A stretch of 64,000 bases of DNA from Gymnothorax reevesii. Its lineage: Eukaryota; Chordata; Actinopteri; Anguilliformes; Muraenidae. Both the position numbers and the translations under genes were made by a program. Of this stretch, positions 58,540-64,000 are shown piece after piece. The DNA is taken from positions 37,831,611 through 37,895,610 of the forward strand of contig CM056592.1 of assembly GCA_029721435.1 (NCBI GenBank). Direction: 5' to 3'. A model generated the notes under the pieces. The model saw only the letters and a list, made by a program, of their open reading frames with translations, did no database searches and had not been told where the DNA came from. The number at the start of each line of letters is the position of its first letter. The stretch's first letter is position 1.

Positions 58540-60190
58540 TGCTCGGAGTTTCCACTGTGGAAACAGTGGCTGTGAACTGCAGCCTAAACATTGTTCGTGC
58601 CAGTCGTGATGGGGACGCCAGGACCTGTTTGTGGACACCAGCGGTGAGGGAGGCTGTCAAGCTGAGGAAAGTGGCCTTCTGGGCTTGGTAGGTTTTGGGA
58701 ATCGACAGCCCGAAGGGACTGCAGCTGCAGAGGTCGCAGAAGCAAAAGCTCAGGCTTGGGAGGAGTTTGCAGAGGCTATGGAGAAGGACTATTGATTAAC
58801 CTCAAAGAGGCTCTGGTAAACCGTCAGACAACTCTGGAAGAGGAGGCGGGGCTTCGACCAGGCTGTTTTCAGCTTGGGTGGGGAACTGCCGACCTCAACT
58901 GGGAATATTGTTTAGCGGTGGAAGGAGCACTTTGAGGTATTCCAGAATCCGGCAGATACGCCCTCCATTGAGAAGGCAGGGATGGAAGGGACTGGTGAGT
59001 CTTAGCTCGTCCGCCTGGTGAGAGTCACTGAGATGATTGAAAAGCTCCATAGTGGCAAGTCACCGGGGATGGATAAGATTCATGATGAGATGCGGAAGGC
59101 TCTGAATGTTGTTGGGCTGTCATGGTTGACATGCCTGTTTAACATTGCATGGGTGTCGGGTACAGAGCCCTTGGATCAGCAAAATGGGTGGTGGTTCCTA
59201 CGGATGCCAGTGGGTGTGCTCCAACAACAGGGAAGATCACACTGCTCAGCATCCTAGGGAATGCTAATACTAGGGTACTGGAAAGGAGGCTTTACCTGAT
59301 CGAACCTTGGATTCAGGAAGAGCAATACAGGTTCCATTCTGGCCATGGAACAAAGGGCCAACTTTTTACCCTTGCATGGATGCTGGTGGGGTCATGGGAG
59401 TTCGCCCATCCAGTCTACATGTGTTTTGTGGACTTGGAGAAGGCTTTTGACCAGGTCCCATCAGGTAGGTCGCGGGGGACCCTGTTGGATTATGGGGCTT
59501 CAGGGCTGTTAGTTTGCGCCATACGATCTCTATACAACCAAAACCGGAGTTGTGTCAGCATTCTCAGCATTAAATCGGTCTCGTTTCCAGTTAGTGTTGA
59601 CTATGCCAAGGATGAGTCTTATCACCTATTTTGTTCATGATTCTCAAAGACAGGATATCAACCTGCAGCCAAGGCTTGGAGGGGATCCAGTTTGTTGGCC
59701 TCAGGATTGCATCTCTCTTGTTTGCAGATGATGTTGTCTTATTGACTTCATTGTGCAGTAACCCAGAACGAGCACTGGAGCGGTTAGGAGCCGAGTGTGA
59801 AACCATCAGAACAAAGATCAGCGCCAACAAATCCGAGGCCATGGTTTTCAGCCGCTGCTTTGAGTGGGGTTGAGTTGTAACCCTAAGTGGAGGAGTTCAA
59901 GTCTTTCAGGGTCTTGTTCACAAGTGAGGGTAGGGTGGAGCATGAGATTGACGGGCAGATGTGTGTCGCATCTGCAGTGAAATGGGCGTTGCACCAGTCC
60001 ACCGTGGTGAAGAAGCTAATCTTAAAAGCATAGCTCTTGATGTACTGGTCGATCTGAGTTTCAGCCTTTAATGGTTACAAGCTGTGAGTGGTGACCAAAA
60101 GAATAAGAGCTGAAATGAGTTTTCTCCACTAGGTGGCTAGGGCGAGGGGCTCAGACATCTGGAAGAGGCTGAGAGTAGAAACTGCTGCAT
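58540..60190 (+). pseudogene. LINE (non-LTR retrotransposon) reverse transcriptase relic
   Basis: Plus-strand frames show, in order: TPAVREAVKLRKVAFWA (58640), KSPGMDKI and VVGLSWLTCLFNIAW (59060-59150), the palm region YMCFVDLEKAFDQVP (59418-59462), SLLFADDVVLL with the FADD catalytic box at 59721-59732, KISANKSEAMVFSR, and a tail segment with MSFLH and RGSDIWKRL near 60120. This is the C-terminal part of the endonuclease-linker and nearly the whole reverse transcriptase of a fish LINE, which copies its own RNA at the nick. Frameshifts, stops and missing residues (such as after WWFL) inactivate it. The 5' endonuclease and the 3' tail are not found. I do not assign the clade. Confidence 0.8.
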
Positions 60191-61974
60191 CAAATAATGA
60201 TTTTGGTGTAATTTAATGACTAGGTTCTTAATATCAGTAAATACAAGTATATTTTATAAAATTTTAGCTTGAATGTTCAGAGATTCAGCTCCAGCTTTGA
60301 GCTCTCACCACCAAAAAAATGCATGTGGTTGTAACTGTAGTCACAATTTCACCCATCGCAAATGGCATATTCATCACCTTAGCCCAGCTGGGTAATTTTA
60401 TGGTTTGCGATAAAGGAGAATGGGCCAAATGGTGCATTTGGGGATGAGTCCATTAATAAAGTTAGGGTTGTTCAAGCACTGTGCCATAAAATGTGTTAAT
60501 GTTTTTACTAATTTATATCACCTTTTAATGCAAACACTGTTGCTCTATGGTAGTGTCATGGGAATGGATCGCAGCCAGCCAAGCTGTTCACAGATAAACG
60601 CATGTCATTCATCCTTCTTAATTTTCACTTTTGCAATGTACCTTAAGAATAATGCATTCAAATGGGAAAGGGATGGTGAGGGGAAATATTTAGACATTTT
60701 TTTAATTTTTTCGTGTGGGAGAAACACAAATAATTAACATCAGACTCACCCCTGTTTTAATCCCATGACAACTATATACCGGTTGGTGGGGCTTTTAATA
60801 AAAGCTGCATTACCTGGTGCACCAACCTCTGTTACCTCAACCAAATTGATATGATTCTAGAAAGAACCATTCCAAGCAAAGCCTGTCGCAGTCCGGCTCT
60901 AGTTCTTCACCTGACATGATGAAATTGCCTGTTTGTCAAGGGAATTATACACTGGTTTTTACGGGAATGACAGCAGTTGATCTGATTGGCCTTAAAGGAA
61001 CCCCCACCACATTCACTGGGCATTAATGACCCTACGACCAGCCCATTTAACAACAGCGTCATAGTTTTGCTTTTGCCTTGTGTCACGAAATGACTGTAAA
61101 AGAGTTAAACATGCCTGGTAGTGACCTTCTGTACTGTTAGCAATTGCGATTCCTGACTGCACCTCGGTCATCAAATTAGGGCCCATTATATGTATATAAG
61201 AATAAAACAGGGCTTTCCAAATTGCTGTCCTCTGGTGACGGAAACTGCTGATTTTCTACACTGCCTTTACCCCGGAGCAAAGTTTAATTACAGTCGCGCA
61301 ATAATTGTTCACTTAATTGTCTGAAAGGAGATAAAATTGGGGCGAGACTTGGCCACCCATGGGCAAAAACTTGCCTACCATGAATTGCTAACTTATTGTA
61401 ATGTTAAACTAACGTTTGTCATTCTTGCCTACTGAATGCGCAGTGCTTAGATATTGTCAGCAAGGCTAACAGTTATATTTTCAGGTTATCATTTTGAGTA
61501 ATCAATGTTTCACACATGCTCACAACTTCATAATGTTTTTGAGATGTTGTATTAGAGCCTACATGCATCACAGAAGTAACTTGGTGAATTTCAAAACAAA
61601 TTAAGAAATTAATCTCCTGAAACTAAGTTAAGCCATTTTGTTTTCATGTTTTTATTAAAAAAAAAAAAAAAAAACTCAAGACAGGAAATTAAAATGATAA
61701 TCCTTTGGGCTTATGCTAATATTGAAAACTTTAATGGAGAGATTACTATTTCAACAGATCTTGGTTAAGTTTGACTGCTACCTCCCTTATATGTCTACAA
61801 AGTCCAACTTTAGGCAGCATGTAGAATCATCACTGGACAGATTTCTTCAGGCCTTCTCTCAAACAGCATATTTTACATTGAGCTCTTTCGAGTGCATTAG
61901 CAAGTATTGCTATTTAAGTCAAAGGAGAGTAAATTACAGATCGATCATTCTTGAGAGTCAATCACAGTTAATAC

Positions 61975-61977
<3 letters not shown>
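60191..61977. other. Non-coding stretch
   Basis: No recognised gene. An A-run lies at 61658-61674. Confidence 0.5.

Positions 61978-62016
<39 letters not shown>
61978..62016. repeat. (TA)n microsatellite
   Basis: About nineteen TA units. Confidence 0.95.
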
Positions 62017-62018
<2 letters not shown>

Positions 62019-63628
62019 TGCACAGGATTTAGGCCAGACATCTGCCTTACTGCTGCTCTACAAAGTACCTATTTGACAGTTCTTGAGGAAAATTCTTAAA
62101 CTGAAACACCAGCACCCCCTAGTTGTAGAGTCAGTGCCCTGGGTCTTACATAAGTCAATAAATTTAAATATTTACTGATATATAATTAGCAAAACATATC
62201 AATATCATCATGCCGAATCGTATTGGGACTCCATTCTTGATAACCAAGTTGTTGGTCAAAATATCAAGTTGTAGCCTTAAACAAAACATTTTTACAATGA
62301 TGTTCACTCATCTGTATTTATTGCAGGTCACCTCCACTCCCTAAGACATGCCCTGGTGAGCAGCCCAGGATCAAAATAATCCCCAAAACTTGGCTTTGAA
62401 AAATCTTTACCAATTGGGAATCAAGAGAAACCATTTGAATTTTTCCATTTATTTGCCATTTATTTCCATATGATTTTCTGAAGATAACCGGCGGGCTCGA
62501 GGCAAATTGCGTTGAGTTTCCACTTTGTATGAACCTACTTTGTCGTCTTAAAGATCACCTGAACATAGCAGATGTTTTTCTTGTAGAACCATGGCTTATT
62601 TGTGTCTTCCATTTTTGTTGTCGCATGGTAACATGTGCATGTAAGTCCTTGTTTGTCACTAGGCGTTTGTCACTACACAGTTGTACACAGAGCAGTCTGG
62701 ATTTTTTGTCCCCTGTGTGTATGTGGCACATTCAGGTGTGTTGGAGTGGCCATCTACGCACCAGAATTGCGCACAGTGCTGTGCTGGATATAACTAAGAC
62801 ATGTAAAAATGGAATTGATCAATTTATTTAGCCATTTGAAAATGTATCATCTATCCTACTATCACTTAAATAGAGTGTTGGGGTAAAGCATATTTTCAAA
62901 ATAACAATTATCATTCATGGTAAAAAGAAAAGATGGAGCCCGAAAAGAAGTAGAATACCCAATCTCACAGGTTGAAAATATTGATATAATTTTTTAGATA
63001 AGTAGCCAGCATATATAGGAATTCCAAAGAAGTGTAACTTAAGTCATAATTGCTGTACCACATAAAAACTCTGCAACCTGATTACATGCAGCTGCAGTGA
63101 TTATCTTTTTTTCTTTTTTACATTTTATGTACATACATTGTAGAAAGTAAATATCAGATACTGAATTTTCTGGTGGTAATGTGTAGAAATTTGATCAATA
63201 CTTCGTTTGAGACCATGCATGAACCTCAGATTGGCGAAAATTCCGTGCTACTACTCAGCAAAAAAAAAAAAAAAGAAAACGATTTTTAATTTTTAGACAT
63301 TTTCTATGCATGAGTTGATGAAATTCAGTACCAGAAAATGACTGTTTGATTACTAAAGTGCAGAGCTCTAGTTTAACAAAAGCGTTAAAGCACATTTCTG
63401 GGATTGAATTTAAGAAACTGAGCTCTGTAACAGTGGTCAAAACAGGTAAATTTCACCCTTTTGCATCCCAGTGAAAATGATTGACAAATAAAATTATATT
63501 GAACTGAATATGATTCTTGGTGGTGACCATGCCATTTCTTCATATGACATGATGGGGAGCTGACTAATGAGAGGGTTAGCTCTAGCAATAATGCATTTAA
63601 TATCTTGAGGCTATTGCAAATGCAAACC
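62017..63628. other. Non-coding stretch
   Basis: No recognised gene. A-runs lie near 63261-63274. Confidence 0.5.
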
Positions 63629-64000
63629 TACAATGCCAATTCCAAAATAGGTGGGACAGAGTGCAAATTATGAATAAAATCAAAATGCAATGACTATCAA
63701 ATCACACCAGCCAGTATTTTATTCACAATAGAACAGAGATCACATGGCAAATGTTGAAACTGAGAAATTATACAATTTCATCCACAAAATCAGCTAATTT
63801 AAAATGTGATGGCTGCTACAGGTCTCAACCACAGGTCGTCTGACCACAGGACACTTTGCCACTTTGCTACAGTCCATTTTAAATGAGCCTTGGCCCACAG
63901 AACATGGCGGCGCCTCTGAATCATGCTCAGCAATGGCTTCCTTTTTGCATGATAGAGTTTTAGGCGGCATCTGTGGATGGCACGGCAGACTGTGTTTACA
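63629..64000 (-). mobile_element. Tc1-like transposon, internally deleted, cut by window end
   Basis: Starts with TA and caatgccaattccaaaatag, the end of the family at 43688. From about 63829 to the window edge the minus strand is open and reads AIHRCRLKLYHAKRKP, then QRRRHVLWAKAHLKW and VAKWQSVLWSDD, including the first catalytic Asp. This reading jumps directly into 3' untranslated text near 63815, so most of the catalytic domain is deleted. The rest lies beyond the window. Confidence 0.8.

Overview
This 64 kb window looks like non-coding DNA from a ray-finned (teleost) fish. It is AT-rich and carries CA, TA and TC microsatellites. It is packed with decayed transposable elements of the fish type: several Tc1-like lineages, hAT, TTAA-target and palindromic MITEs, a tRNA-headed SINE, a non-LTR retrotransposon and a Ty3/gypsy fragment. 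Nothing bacterial or viral stands out. I found no host gene I can name. Almost every recognisable coding stretch is a transposase or reverse transcriptase broken by stops and frameshifts, so the window is probably intergenic or inside a very large intron. Family names rest on motifs I recognise by eye; no search was run.

Layout: 1-5.5 kb holds two Tc1-like relics, a small MITE and a strong hairpin. 5.5-9.3 kb is a BED-finger hAT element with recognisable ends; its transposase still shows a GT-AG intron. 9.7-11.3 kb is a cluster of a TTAA MITE and two opposed Tc1-like relics, the second split by a 141 bp palindromic MITE. 11.3-24.8 kb is mostly featureless, with microsatellites and a few repeats. 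24.9-27.1 kb is a set of nested inverted-repeat elements. 28.2-29.5 kb is a Ty3/gypsy pol relic on the minus strand. 29.6-31.1 kb holds a dispersed repeat, a 0.44 kb palindromic element and a SINE. 34.4-36.1 kb is a MITE split at its end by a second hAT element with a perfect 8 bp target duplication; that hAT is itself split by a reverse transcriptase fragment.

40.9-48.6 kb is the most informative stretch. It has a 424 bp MITE, a cut Tc1 start, a TTAA MITE opened by a Tc1-like element exactly at a TA, one possible host exon (46118-46264), another Tc1-like relic carrying a SINE head, and a second copy of the 0.4 kb palindrome. 50-60 kb holds three MITEs, a further Tc1-like relic, a long dispersed repeat and a LINE. 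The window ends inside another Tc1-like copy.

The genes do not form a pathway. What can be read is an order of insertions: older MITEs and transposons served as targets for younger ones. I see no convincing new biological system. The best leads are the intron in the hAT gene, the nested insertions with readable target sites, the large palindromic family, and one possible terminal exon.
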